In this document: positions 37,181-47,655 of the stretch, one piece after another | Layout of the letters: each line of letters opens with the position of its first letter | Numbering within the stretch: the stretch's first letter is position 1 | Assembly (NCBI RefSeq): GCF_000247695.1 | Contig: NW_004624776.1 | Span: 10,251,747-10,315,746 of the forward strand | Source: Heterocephalus glaber | Lineage: Eukaryota > Chordata > Mammalia > Rodentia > Bathyergidae | Reading direction: 5' to 3' | DNA: 64,000 nt | Position numbers and translations under genes: made by a program | Notes under the pieces: model-generated | Told to the model about the DNA's origin: nothing | Databases searched by the model: none | Seen by the model: the letters and a program-made list of their open reading frames with translations, nothing else

Positions 37181-37273
37181 AGGGGCTGAGTGGTTCCGGC
37201 GCCTGCCTCACAAGCACAGGGTCCCGAGTTCGATCACCAGTACCAAAAAACAAAACAAAACAAAAAAAACCCC
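37181..37273 (+). mobile_element. ID SINE lacking the A box
   Basis: GGGGCTGAGTGGTTCCGGCG ... GAGTTCGATCACCAGTACC-A-rich. Flanks AAAATTAGAGTGAGG and AAAATTAGAGTGATG. Confidence 0.87.
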
Positions 37274-37413
37274 AAAATTAGAGTGATGATACTGGCCAAT
37301 TCTATGTATCAATGTAGCACCATCATCCTCAGGATGATAACAGTAATTGCTCAGTATCTCCTAAGAATATAAATATTTTCTTTAGTTTTTATTTTCCTCA
37401 AAAAAAATTACAA

Positions 37414-37495
37414 GGGCTGGGGACGTGGCTCAGTGGTACAGCACCTGCCTAGCATGTACAAAGCCCTGGGTTCAATCCCCAGGACAGCAAAAATA
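37414..37495 (+). mobile_element. ID SINE of classic (CAGGACAGCA-end) type
   Basis: GGGCTGGGGACGTGGCTCAG ... TTCAATCCCCAGGACAGC. Its AGCATGTACAAAGCCCTGGG core differs from the GGTACC family. Confidence 0.88.
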
Positions 37496-38471
37496 GAAAA
37501 CCTCTATAATAAAATTGATTATAAATGAATACAATTCTTAATGCTACATTTAGTACAATAATCATTCTTCTCTCCAAATCAATATGAGATTTGCTATAAT
37601 TTAAGATAAAATATAACAAATGATCCAAAAACCTGTACTATCCTCATCTTGAAAGATTAGATATTTGAAAATGTTGAAGCCATTACTGTTCTTTTTGTCA
37701 TTTACATGTAAATGGTAACATTTTCAAAGTCAAAAAACAAAATAAAAAGTCAAGAATTCATTTTTTCCTTCCCAAACATCCACACACAATTAACCGAGCA
37801 AGTGATGCTCAACTCCTGGAGTCTAAGCTGTGTATGAAACCACCAGATGATGTATGCAAACACTAACCAGAAATTCAGGCTGTGTCTGTTGCTACCTCTC
37901 TTAAAATCACTTTTAAACATACTGTGGTACCACCAACTTGGAACTAAAATGTAATTAAAATAGGCAACTAAAGTAAAGACTTTATTTACAAAGTCTATTC
38001 TCAAATCAAAGAACTCTTAGGAAAAACTCTGATGAAAAAGAATGATTGCAGTTTCCATGATTAAATTTTTGTGGCACAAAAGATTAAAGTATAAACTATT
38101 TTTTTACATGCTTAGCAAAGTCATAATTTCATTTCTAAAAATCTACCCAAAATATTTTTGCTAAGCAAGTGATGTTATAAAGATATAGCTTTAGATTTCA
38201 CATTACATGAAAAGTATTTTTACTATAGCAAACTTGGAAAGTTAATTTTTGAAATGCTATGAACCTCTAAGATAGTAATAAAGACTAAGGAAAAATGCAT
38301 ATTTACAAATTAAAATTGTCCATATAATTATACTTGTATGTGTTCCCAAAGACAATGAACCTCAACTATAGTACCATGATGCCTTACTTATTCTTACAAC
38401 TATTTACGAATGTAGCTACTGTTCAGATGAAATGTACAAAAAAAACTAAGTCCAGAGATCCTTGATTTCTT

Positions 38472-38498
38472 TCTTTTTTTTTTTTTTGGTACCGGGGA
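38472..38498 (-). mobile_element. ID SINE, cut by the assembly gap
   Basis: A long T tract then GGTACCGGGGA, the 3' end of a minus-strand ID SINE, runs straight into the Ns. Confidence 0.75.
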
Positions 38499-38703
38499 NN
38501 NNNNNNNNNNNNNNNNNNNNNNNNNNNNNNNNNNNNNNNNNNNNNNNNNNNNNNNNNNNNNNNNNNNNNNNNNNNNNNNNNNNNNNNNNNNNNNNNNNNN
38601 NNNNNNNNNNNNNNNNNNNNNNNNNNNNNNNNNNNNNNNNNNNNNNNNNNNNNNNNNNNNNNNNNNNNNNNNNNNNNNNNNNNNNNNNNNNNNNNNNNNN
38701 NNN
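38499..38703. other. Assembly gap, 205 Ns
   Basis: A run of unknown bases. Its left edge is within a SINE; its right edge is AT-rich unique sequence. The 87-codon plus frame reported across it is meaningless. Confidence 0.99.
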
Positions 38704-39260
38704 ATTTATAAAAATAAAAACATGAATTATATCTTTTAAGTGATCAAAACAAATTTTAAAAAGAAATATAATTCACGCAGAGTCTCATTATGCCAGGTAT
38801 TATGTTTTGTTCTTTGTAATGTATGGAAACCCTAAATCTTAATGACCAGCTCAATTTTGCTCAAATATTTTTATTTTTTATCCAAATACATATTTAGATA
38901 TATAGTTTTCCATATATAAAGAAAATTACACTAGTTCACATAAGTGCCTAAGAATTTAAGGGGTTTTTTTTCTTTTGAGGAAAATAGTAAATTGACATAC
39001 TTTCAAGGGCAACAGTTTGAAGGATAATCAAAAATAAAACAAAAATTTACAAATGAAAATTATCTTTGGATTATACCTACAGTAGACAAGATGTATTAAA
39101 GATAAAGAAACACCATAATCTTACATATCCTATATCCTGAAGTAGCAATGTCAAGAACCTTTTTCAGGCCTTGAAAAATATAAAATGTATAAATAAGAAA
39201 TCATGGAAAATACTGAATGGGTAAAGTGGTTTTCTGAAAGGAAGGCAGACTTAATCTTTT

Positions 39261-39341
39261 TTTTTTTGGTACCAGGGATCGAACTCGGGTCCTTGAGCTT
39301 GTGAGGCAGATGACAGAACCACTGAGCTAAATCACCGGGCC
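39261..39341 (-). mobile_element. ID SINE with perfect target duplication
   Basis: TTTGGTACCAGGGATCGAAC ... GAGCTAAATCACCGGGC. CAGACTTAATCTTTTTT occurs on both sides. Confidence 0.93.
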
Positions 39342-39535
39342 AGACTTAATCTTTTTTTCTTTGGTCATCTTCAGAGTGTTAAACCATTAACTAAAACGGA
39401 GAAATTATGAAGAAATAATAAAGTCATTCTGGTACTTTTAGGAAATTTTAACTTAGCTGATTATCTTAATACTTCCAAAATAATGGTCATAAAGTATTCA
39501 AGAGTGCATTTAGTATGCTACACTAATCTATTTCT

Positions 39536-39627
39536 TTTTTTTTTTTTTATTTGGGTACTGGGGATCGAACTCAGGACCTTGCGCTTGCAAGGCAGGCACT
39601 GTAACCACTGAGCTAAATCCCCAGCCT
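39536..39627 (-). mobile_element. ID SINE with perfect target duplication
   Basis: T-rich head, GGTACTGGGGATCGAACTC ... AGCTAAATCCCCAGCC. CACTAATCTATTTCT occurs on both sides. Confidence 0.93.
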
Positions 39628-39951
39628 ATACACTAATCTATTTCTAATGGTTCCAGACAGTGATTACTTTCATCATAAACAGGAAGTATAATGATCATTT
39701 TAAGGTTAGGGTTCTCCAGAAGAGTAAATCGTTTCTCAGCTAATTAAATTTTAGAATTAAAAAATTTTGCCCTATATTTAAATTGAGATGCCCAATTATG
39801 GCCACTGGAAGACCCTATAAACAAGTTAATACTTACTGAAAAGCCTAAACAAATATCACAAGTATTAATGGAAAATTTTAAATGTTCTCAAAATCTAAAG
39901 TTTTCTCTAATATTTTTAATTCCTCGTTATTTAAAAAGGATTTGGGTTGAG

Positions 39952-40015
39952 GAGGCTGAGGATATAGCTCAGCGGTAGTGTACATATTTAGAGCCTGGCT
40001 TTCATACATGGTACT
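39952..40015 (+). mobile_element. Diverged, shortened ID SINE
   Basis: GAGGCTGAGGATATAGCTCA ... GGCTTTCATACATGGTAC. Confidence 0.65.
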
Positions 40016-41666
40016 GCCTTTTTTTTTTAAGGGCAAGCCTGAAACAGTCTGTCAAATATATAACCAAATATTTACTTCTGATACAAGGTACTTACTTAAG
40101 AAAGCCAATGGTCTGTGATTAACATTTGCATTCCATTAATTTAGATGCTTTACAAACAGATATATAATGGTAAGTTATAATTCTACTCAGAAGTCCGGAA
40201 TGTCTCTTCAAGAAATTTCAGATGTATGGCTGACCTACAGATTATGCTCCTTATACAAAGTGAACATACAAGAGACATCACAGTAGTGTACTACTTGGGA
40301 CTTCTAGGCCACCAAGGGCATTTAATTCTGACACTGCTCTCTAAGGAACAAGGGAAAGCTTACAAGTTTAACTGAAGCTGAAAAGAATCTTGATAGAAGA
40401 CATGGTAAGGGGACAAATGGGGAGGTGGGTTAGAAAAGAGAGGACACAGTAGAGACAGCAAGAGAGAGAGAATGGGAGGGAAAGGAGGCACTGATGAAGT
40501 CCTTGGCAACACAAAGCTGTGTTATTCAAGTGCTGAGTTACCCATGATATTTTATGTGCTAAAACAGATGCTCTGTTCCATAATCATTTTTATTTTGTCA
40601 TTCTTCCTGATTTAGCATTAGCATTAAGCCCTGGCAGCAGGATAACTCTAGGATGATCTAGATAAATCTTTTGGTTTTGTTTTAGGGTGTGCATATTTCA
40701 TTTTACTTCTATTTTTTGGAATGTCCAAGATCAAGTAATGACTTTCCAGTACAGGTACAGAAATGTAATCTATGTGTGCAGCTCAATCATTTTACAGAAT
40801 AACTACTTAATTAATACTTGCTATGAATTCAATATGATTATCCCTACCTTACTTTCCAAACAAGACACAGAGCAGTGGAGGTGGGTGATGTAAATTATAT
40901 AAGGTATTTTAATAGCTTTATATTCAAATTAATGTCTGTTACAGAATAGATACAAATTTTGCCTAAATATTAAGATAAAAAGAGAAGACTTTAATAAAGC
41001 ATTAGGTGTCTCAAAGGGTCACTATGGACTGTGCCTCAAAACCTTGAGTGTAAGTCTTGCCTTTGTGCACATTCTTCTGCCATTATGGGTATAATTGGAA
41101 GAAAATGACTGAAAAGTAATTTTCCCTACTACAATGATCCCTGAGGCAATACACTTCTTTCCTACTACTGTTTATAATCCTTCACCCAATTTAAATTACT
41201 ACTATAACATTTATAATAAAAAATCTGGATGATATTAACATCTAAAGGTGTATTTAGAATGACACAGATTTCTTAGAAATCAAGGAAAAAATGGAGAGCT
41301 TTGAGTCATACATACAGATCAGTATTCCCTCTATTTCTGGTGCCTTCACAAACATTTTTGAGTGAAATGGCATTACTGACTTTAAATAACAAGGAAATAC
41401 CAAGCTACAGACAGGTATCTCTCCTGAACAACCATTTTCTCCTTTAAATTTATTTTGTGTTTTTAAAAAGCCCTATAGTTTTGTTCACATTTTAATTTTG
41501 CTTTAAAATCCTTAATTGCATATTTGGCCTATGGTACCAAAACCTAGAACATAAAACTCAATGTGTTCAAAAGTGAATCATTCAAGTACACAATTTCAGT
41601 TCTAATAAATAATGGTGCTGACAAATTTGATACCTGGAACTCACTGGAAATAGTTACTTAACTTAC

Positions 41667-41814
41667 CTGGTGCTAATCCAGCAGTAGCAGGACTTCCCAT
41701 GGATGGGTGAGAGAAAACTTGAGAGAAGGCAGACATATTTGACTGGGACACGTTACTCAGCCTGGAGGTTGATCCTCCTTTAGGAATAAACTCGCTTGCA
41801 GTAGGATTTGGAGT
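41667..41814 (-). CDS. PAN3: PAN3 internal coding exon carrying the PAM2 motif
   Basis: The minus strand reads AG acceptor, 148 bases in phase 0, then a GTAAGT donor. It encodes 49 residues plus the first base of a Gly codon. The product starts TPNPTASEFIPKGG and ends ATAGLAPG, which I recognise as the PAN3 N-terminal region (roughly residues 142-190 in human numbering, from memory). The segment NPTASEFIP fits the PAM2 consensus, which docks on the MLLE domain of cytoplasmic poly(A)-binding protein and recruits the PAN2-PAN3 deadenylase to poly(A) tails in the cytoplasm. The rest is Ser-rich and probably disordered. The leftover G joins the GA at the start of the next exon (9195-9442) to rebuild Gly-Met-Ser, which confirms the splice. 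No stop or frameshift is present. Orthology is very likely; the exon number is not determined here. Confidence 0.95.
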
Positions 41815-43190
41815 CTATTTAAAAATCAAATATAGTAAGTTAACACACTTTAGGCCCCCAAAAGACATTGAATCTACTAGTCGTTACTCCACAATGCTTT
41901 ACTGAGATAAAAATTCACTGAAAAATTTACAAGTCTTTTAGTCTCTGTATGTTAGTATAGCATACTTAAATTTCTTAAAAGAAATTTGATAATCAAATTT
42001 TAGAATTTAAATTTTCCATCTGCAGAATTTTAACCTTGGTGACATGTAGAATTTGCCTTTATTTTTCAAGCATGCATCATTACCAAACCAACCTAAGATA
42101 TTTTAGAGAACTGGGAGGTTGAAACTACCTCAAAACTGAGCAACAAGTTTCAGATTTAGTAGCTTTAAACCACTTCTATCAGGATAAAAGTCAAAACAAC
42201 CTTTCCTCCAAAATTAATCACTTTGTTTTGTGAACACAGATATTTCTCCAATATGATGCTATGATTTTAAGTAACATAGGAAAGACAAGATAAACACTTA
42301 TAAACAAGGCAAACATCTGGAAGGAATCAGGGAGGAATCAAGACAGGGAAAAATATATATATATATAAAAGAGCCACCAATGCCTAGGCAGTATAACGTG
42401 ATTTGTTATGTTTAAAATACTTTACTACATGAAATAACAGAAAAAAAATTTTTCATAGTGGTAGTATGATACTACTTATTTTACATTCAAGTGGTATCAT
42501 ACATCTAGCTTTAACAATAGACCATTATGAGACCATATATCAAATTCATAAAAAGTCTCGTTTTTGTGTGAATTTCCATAAGAGGTAAAATGGAAAAATG
42601 GACTAACTGCCACACAATCAAGAACAACTTCCTTATCTAAGAATGACATATTAAATTGTCATATTAGAGATCAAAATAGATTGGAAACTAACTAGATTTG
42701 GAAGCTAACAAATCAACAGGCTAATCTACTTGTCAACTCTAAAACAAATAATATTACCAGTTATGAGCCAGCTAAACTGTAAACACCGCGGTAAGATATG
42801 GAAGAAATACTTCATCTGGGCTTAATTAAAATATCCTGAAAATTTAGAGTGAAGCTCCTTTAGTGCTACATCTAAAACATGAAATTCCAAACAAGAAAAA
42901 TCGAGCCCAAGCCAGAATATATTTTCCAAAGGGAAAAACATTCCTTTTTATCACGTAAGTGTATTTTTAAAAGATCATTCCAATTTTAAACCTTTCAAAA
43001 ATAATGGGATGTTGCTTAAGTGAATAGCCAATTGATTTCTAGGACACAAAATAAGCCATTGCATTTTACTGATGTAGCACTTCTGGTTATAAAGGAACAA
43101 CTGGCATGACAAATACATCGGAGCTAGTTATGTACCAGTTAACCTTAAATCTGTCTTGGAAGATGAAAGTCAAGATAAAAACCATTTGGT

Positions 43191-43277
43191 GGGCCGGGGA
43201 TTTAGCTCAGTGGTTTCGCCGCCTGCTGTGCAAGCGCAAGGACCTGAGTTCAATCCTCGGTACCAAAAAAAAAAAAC
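43191..43277 (+). mobile_element. ID SINE, full length
   Basis: GGGCCGGGGATTTAGCTCAG ... GAGTTCAATCCTCGGTACC-A(n). Flanks AAAAACCATTTGGT and AAAAACATTTGGT. The 64- and 85-codon frames here are artefacts. Confidence 0.93.
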
Positions 43278-43508
43278 AAAAACATTTGGTATCCTGGTAA
43301 TATCCCAAAAATGCCTAGGAGTGATGGGCATGTCAAGGTTACAAAATCACTGGGAAAAACAAAACTACACAGGAAAATCATATACACATATAACATTTTT
43401 AGTATATTCCTGAGAAATACTACCTTTTCATATACATCCTACAGTTACAGTGAAGAACAGCTTATCTGATTTTCAAGATGAGCTCCTCAAATTACTTTGA
43501 AAGCCTCT

Positions 43509-43872
43509 TTTTGGGAGGCAGGGGTTTCTAGGGATTGAACCTGGGGCAGTGGTGGGGAACCAACAGCACACATGTTGTTTTTCTTTTAAGACAGAAGATG
43601 TTAATGTAAGTTGTTTGTAAACTAAAACCTCAGTATTCAGCTTTAATTGCAGTGCTGGCACTTTGTGATAAGTATGTGGGTTCTGGGTTGCATTTTGGGG
43701 ACTCTTCTCTAAAAGGTTTGTCATCACTGACCTTGGGCCTATAAACTAAGCTCTATCCCCAGCTTTTTTATTTTTGAGATAGGGTCTCAAGTCATTAAGT
43801 TGCCCAGGCTGGGCTTGGACATGTGACCCTTCTACCTCAGCTTCCTAGAGTTCTAAGATTGCAGACCTGCCC
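43509..43872 (-). mobile_element. B1-ID dimeric SINE, split by the hAT MITE
   Basis: The ID half (GGGATTGAACC ... ATCCCCAGC) occupies 43509-43546 and 43738-43765. The B1 half (TTTGAGATAGGGTCTC ... CCTCAGCTTCC) occupies 43766-43872. Removing the MITE and one target duplication restores a continuous ID sequence, showing the order of insertion. Confidence 0.8.
43547..43729 (-). mobile_element. hAT-type MITE (OposCharlie1-like) inserted in a SINE
   Basis: A 183 bp element begins CAGTGGTGGGGAACC and ends GGTTTGTCATCACTG, so its termini are imperfect inverted repeats (reverse complement of the end: CAGTGATGACAAACC). It is flanked by 8 bp duplications, ACCTGGGG at 43539-43546 and ACCTTGGG at 43730-43737, one mismatch, as expected of hAT elements. 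It carries no transposase. Read on the minus strand, its interior (the stretch containing AACCCACATACTTATCAC and GCTGAATACTGAGG) resembles my memory of OposCharlie1/hAT-HT MITEs known from opossum, bats, lizard and others. It splits a minus-strand B1-ID SINE, so it is younger than that SINE. The superfamily is well supported; the subfamily name needs a database match. Confidence 0.8.
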
Positions 43873-43890
43873 TATTAAGGAAATTATCCC

Positions 43891-43939
43891 TGGGCTGGGT
43901 ATTTAGCTCAGTGTTCAATCCCTGGTACCGAAAAAAAAA
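43891..43939 (+). mobile_element. Internally deleted ID SINE
   Basis: GGGCTGGGTATTTAGCTCAG joins directly to TTCAATCCCTGGTACC. GAAATTATCCC occurs just before (43880-43890) and just after it. Confidence 0.85.
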
Positions 43940-43955
43940 GAAATTATCCCTTCCT

Positions 43956-44010
43956 GAGCTGGGTATGTAGAGCAGTAGGTACTGGGTTCTATCTCCAGCA
44001 CCACAAAACA
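43956..44010 (+). mobile_element. Internally deleted ID SINE, older type
   Basis: GAGCTGGGTATGTAGAGCAG joins to ACTGGGTTCTATCTCCAGCA and CCACAAAAC. Confidence 0.72.
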
Positions 44011-44629
44011 AATAAATGAATAACTTCTGAACTACTTAGGTTTCTTTCTATATCAATTTTTTAAATAAAATATGCATGAGCACTAATGCCTATTCATAAT
44101 CTTATATCCTAATTTATATTCATATCTTAAATAGTGCTAAATGCATATTTTTTAAAAATAAGCATTTATTCCAAACAGATGTTCACTTTGTGAGAATTTG
44201 TCAATAACTTATATAATTATATAATTTCTATATACTTAAATTTACTCTGCAATTTTTGTGCAATAAAACCACCAAGTGCTTCCTATGTAGTGTTTTCCAA
44301 AACAACATTTTTCACAATATTTGGATATGTACCCTCTGGACACTAACATAATAAATCAAGACTCTTGACCTTCAGTTTAAAAAGTGTTACCATTATCATT
44401 GTTATATCATAAATGAGAGAACATTTTAATCCAGACATCCCACCCAACCCAAGTGACAATTAAAATGACCAATAAAGATTTTTTAGTAATGGAATAATTT
44501 TTTGATGAGGTTTTAAACTCAGGTTTAATACAAGCTTTTATGTTTTATTATTCCATATAAACTGTTGTTTTTTCAGTTACATTCAGTATTTAACACTCTG
44601 GAGACTTCAATACGATACTTATAAATTAA

Positions 44630-44860
44630 GGGATTAATAAACATTACAATAAAAAGTGCAGCCATTAAAAGTACAGCATATTTTTGATTAGGTACAAAGA
44701 CAGAAAGAGGTTTATACTGAATGAAAAAAGAACACAAGCTAATTATGTAAATATTTCATTGCAAAAAATAACAAAAGGTCTATGAAAAATAAAGTTGTCT
44801 CACAGTGATGGAATGAATGACTGAGAAACAGACTAACACTCCTAAAAATTGTTCAAGGTT
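44630..44860 (+). mobile_element. Old L1 3'-end fragment, sense
   Basis: GCAGCCATTAAAAGTACAGC, AATGAAAAAAGAACACAAGC and related blocks match diverged L1M-type ORF2 ends. Low similarity. Confidence 0.45.
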
Positions 44861-46170
44861 TTTTTAATCACATGAAAGCATAAATACCTTGCAGGATACA
44901 GTTTCTTCTAATGAGATTCAACTTGCTTTTACCCTAATCCTAACCCTTAGTGGCTTCATAAACTAATACCATTAATCTTTCTACTGAGTAAAACATGACC
45001 TGGTAATTTTTTTTAGCAGCTTTATTTAGATATAATTAACATACAATAAACTGCACATTTTAACATGTAAACAAGCATAAGCTATCATCTAAATCAATGT
45101 AATGAATATATCCATCATGCTAACTCATCACAGGCTTTTTTGCCTACCCCACTACCATCCTATCTCCAGGGAACCACTGATCAGCTGTCACTACAGATCA
45201 GTCTGCACTTTCTAGAATTTTATATAAACAAATCATACATACGTATGTAAATTTCTGACTGGCTTCTTTTAGCATTACGATTCATCTATGTTATTACTTC
45301 TATCAATATATCACTTGTTCTTAACTGCTGATTAGTATTCAACATCAATATACATTAGCACAATTTGTTTATACTGATTGTTTTCAGTGTATGTACAAAT
45401 GTTCTATTTCTCTGTTAAATACCTACCAGCGAGTGGCTTGGACACTTGATATATATATATAATTTTTTAAAGCAACTTGTAAACTTTTGTCAAAGCAGTT
45501 ACACTATTTTAATAAGTCTACCAGGGCTAAATAAGAGACCAAGTCCTCAGGACTTCAGTGTCTTTTTCGTTTCAGATATTCCAATAGGTGTGCAGTGGTA
45601 TCTTACTGTTGTTTAAATTTGCATTTCCCAATGACTTGTCAATCTATATCTTCTTTGAGGATGTGGCTGTTCATGTATTTTGAACACTTTTTTATTGAGT
45701 TATTTTGTTTTCTGTCATAGAATCTGAGAGATCTTTATTTTAGACAAAAGGTTTTTGTCACATATATGGTTTAAAATATTTTCTTTCCGGCTATGATTTA
45801 TCCATCCAGTCTCTTTCAAGGATCCTTAGTTCTTTTTTATGAGCCTGTAGACCATGTTTTGGTGTTACTTACCTAAGGAAAGCAACAGATACTTTCTTCT
45901 ACCTTGCTAGTTTTTATGTTTTTATATTTTGCATTAAGCCTATGATCCATTTTGAGTTTATTTTTGTATAGAGTGTGAGGTATAGGTATAAACTTTTTTA
46001 TATATAAACATCCAATTATTCTAGTACTGTTAAAAGAATCATTCTTTTCCCCCCACTGAGTAGATTTTGCTCTTTTATTAAAATCAGCTGTGTATTACTG
46101 AGTTAGTTTCTGGATGATTTCTCAACATTGATACCAATACCACATTGGTTTGATTACTGTAGCTTTATTT

Positions 46171-46264
46171 AATTTTATTTATTTATTTTTGGTACCGGGG
46201 ATCGAACTCAGGACCTTGCACTTGCGAGGCAGGCATGGTACCACTTAGCTAAACCCCCAGCCCT
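46171..46264 (-). mobile_element. ID SINE inside antisense L1
   Basis: ATTTATTTTTGGTACCGGGG ... TTAGCTAAACCCCCAGCCC. Flanks CTGTAGCTTTATT and CCATAGTTTTATT are a diverged target duplication. Confidence 0.9.
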
Positions 46265-46885
46265 ACCATAGTTTTATTACAAGTCAGGCAGTATAAGCTA
46301 CATCTTTTAATTTGGGTTGGCATATACATCCTTTGTATTTTCATATGAATATAAGAATAAGGTTAATTTGTATGCAGTCGCCTGCCAGGATTTTAACTGG
46401 AATTGCACTGACTCTATGTCAATTCTGGGAAGACAGGCATTTTAAATTATTTTAAGTATCCATTTGCTTAGGCTTTTAATTTCTCTCAGGAATGTTTCAT
46501 AGTTGTAAATGTACAGAACTTCTTACCTTTTGTCAGGCTAATCCTTAAGTACTTTTTATTTTTGATGTTACTATAAACAGTATAATTTTCATTTCAATTT
46601 ATGACTGTTATGTATGTATCAGTTTCCTATAGCTGCTATAACAAACTAACACACTTAGTGGATTAAAACAAGAGAAATTTATCTTCTTGCAGTTCTGGAG
46701 GCAGAAGTCCATACAAGAGGTGCTGAGGTTCATACTCTCTCCAAAAGGTCTGGAGCAGAATCCATTCCATACTTGTAGCTTCTAGTAGCCACCAAGCATT
46801 CTTTGCCATTCCTTGGTTTGCAACAATATGACCAATGCCACATCTTCACATCACCTTCTCTGTATGTAATCTCCCTGCCTCACTC

Positions 46886-47100
46886 TGCTGGGGTTTTTTG
46901 CTTGTTTTATTTTCTTAGGATTGGACCCAGGGCCTTTGCCTGAGCTATAACCTAAGCCCTATTTTTTGCTTGGTTTTGTTCTGAAACAGGGTCTCACTAA
47001 ATTGCTTAGTTGTCCAGCTTAGGTTTGGACTTGCAATCCTCCTGCCTCAGCCTCCCAGAGTGCTGGGATTATAAGCATATGCCACAGCTCTGGGCTCTGC
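46886..47100 (-). mobile_element. B1-ID dimeric SINE, minus strand
   Basis: ID half (GGATTGGACCCAGGGCC ... CCTAAGCCC) at about 46905-46960 and B1 half (CAGGGTCTCACTAAATTGC ... CAGAGTGCTGGGATTATAAG) at 46961-47095. Confidence 0.8.
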
Positions 47101-47104
47101 TTTT

Positions 47105-47655
47105 TGTTTTTGTATATCCTTTTATTGATACATTTTAGGTGTACGATATAATGACATTCATCACTGGAGATTTACACCTTTACATAATCTCTCTTGGTTC
47201 TTATTTTTCCCCCTTCCCCTGCCCTGCCTTCAACCCCTCCATCCCTCCCTATTTACAAAGACTTCGTTTCCTTTTTTTCATTTTCTCATATTAATTCCAT
47301 CCCATTCTTTCCTTTCCCCTACCCCTCCCACTTCCCCTTCACCCCTTTTCTTCCTATTTCACATTATCTATTATACTTTTTAGTCCTTATTTACACTTTC
47401 AGTTTCTCACACTAGAGAAACTATTCAGTATTTACACGTGTGTCCTATTTATTTCACTTAAGAGTATCGCCTCAATGTGCATCCATTTAGCTATAAATGT
47501 CTCTAATTTCTTGTTTTTGATGGCTGAGTAATACTCCATTTTATTAAAAGAAAAAACACATTTTCTTTATCCAGTCTCCAGTTGATGGGCATTTGGGCTG
47601 TTTCCAAGTTTTAGCTATTACAAACTGTGCTGCTATGAACATGGGTGCACACACT
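47105..47655 (-). mobile_element. Younger L1 3' end, antisense, nested
   Basis: Reverse complement of an L1 ORF2 C-terminal tail and 3'UTR, with the poly(A) as T-rich sequence at 47101-47118 and a C/T-rich (G-rich in sense) 3'UTR tract at 47200-47350. It is closely similar to the plus-strand copy at 1-615. The 73-codon plus frame inside it is only the complement of the purine-rich UTR. Confidence 0.85.

Larger units (their letters stand above)
9443..41666 (-). other. PAN3: PAN3 intron, about 32.2 kb
   Basis: Large intron between the PAM2 exon and the SLSAGSS exon. It holds many ID and B1 SINEs, L1 ORF2 remnants at 15.4-17.8 kb, MIR and MER5-like relics, a Tc1/mariner-like element (14690-14892) and an assembly gap. 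No other gene was recognised. The stretches 24070-26660, 26830-28280 and 30720-35650 hold no ID or B1 SINE, and apart from one MER5-like relic and a 30 bp tandem repeat I see nothing specific in them. Confidence 0.9.

Noticed and set aside
38462..38725. 87-codon frame made mostly of X
   Set aside because: It is an artefact of translating the assembly gap.
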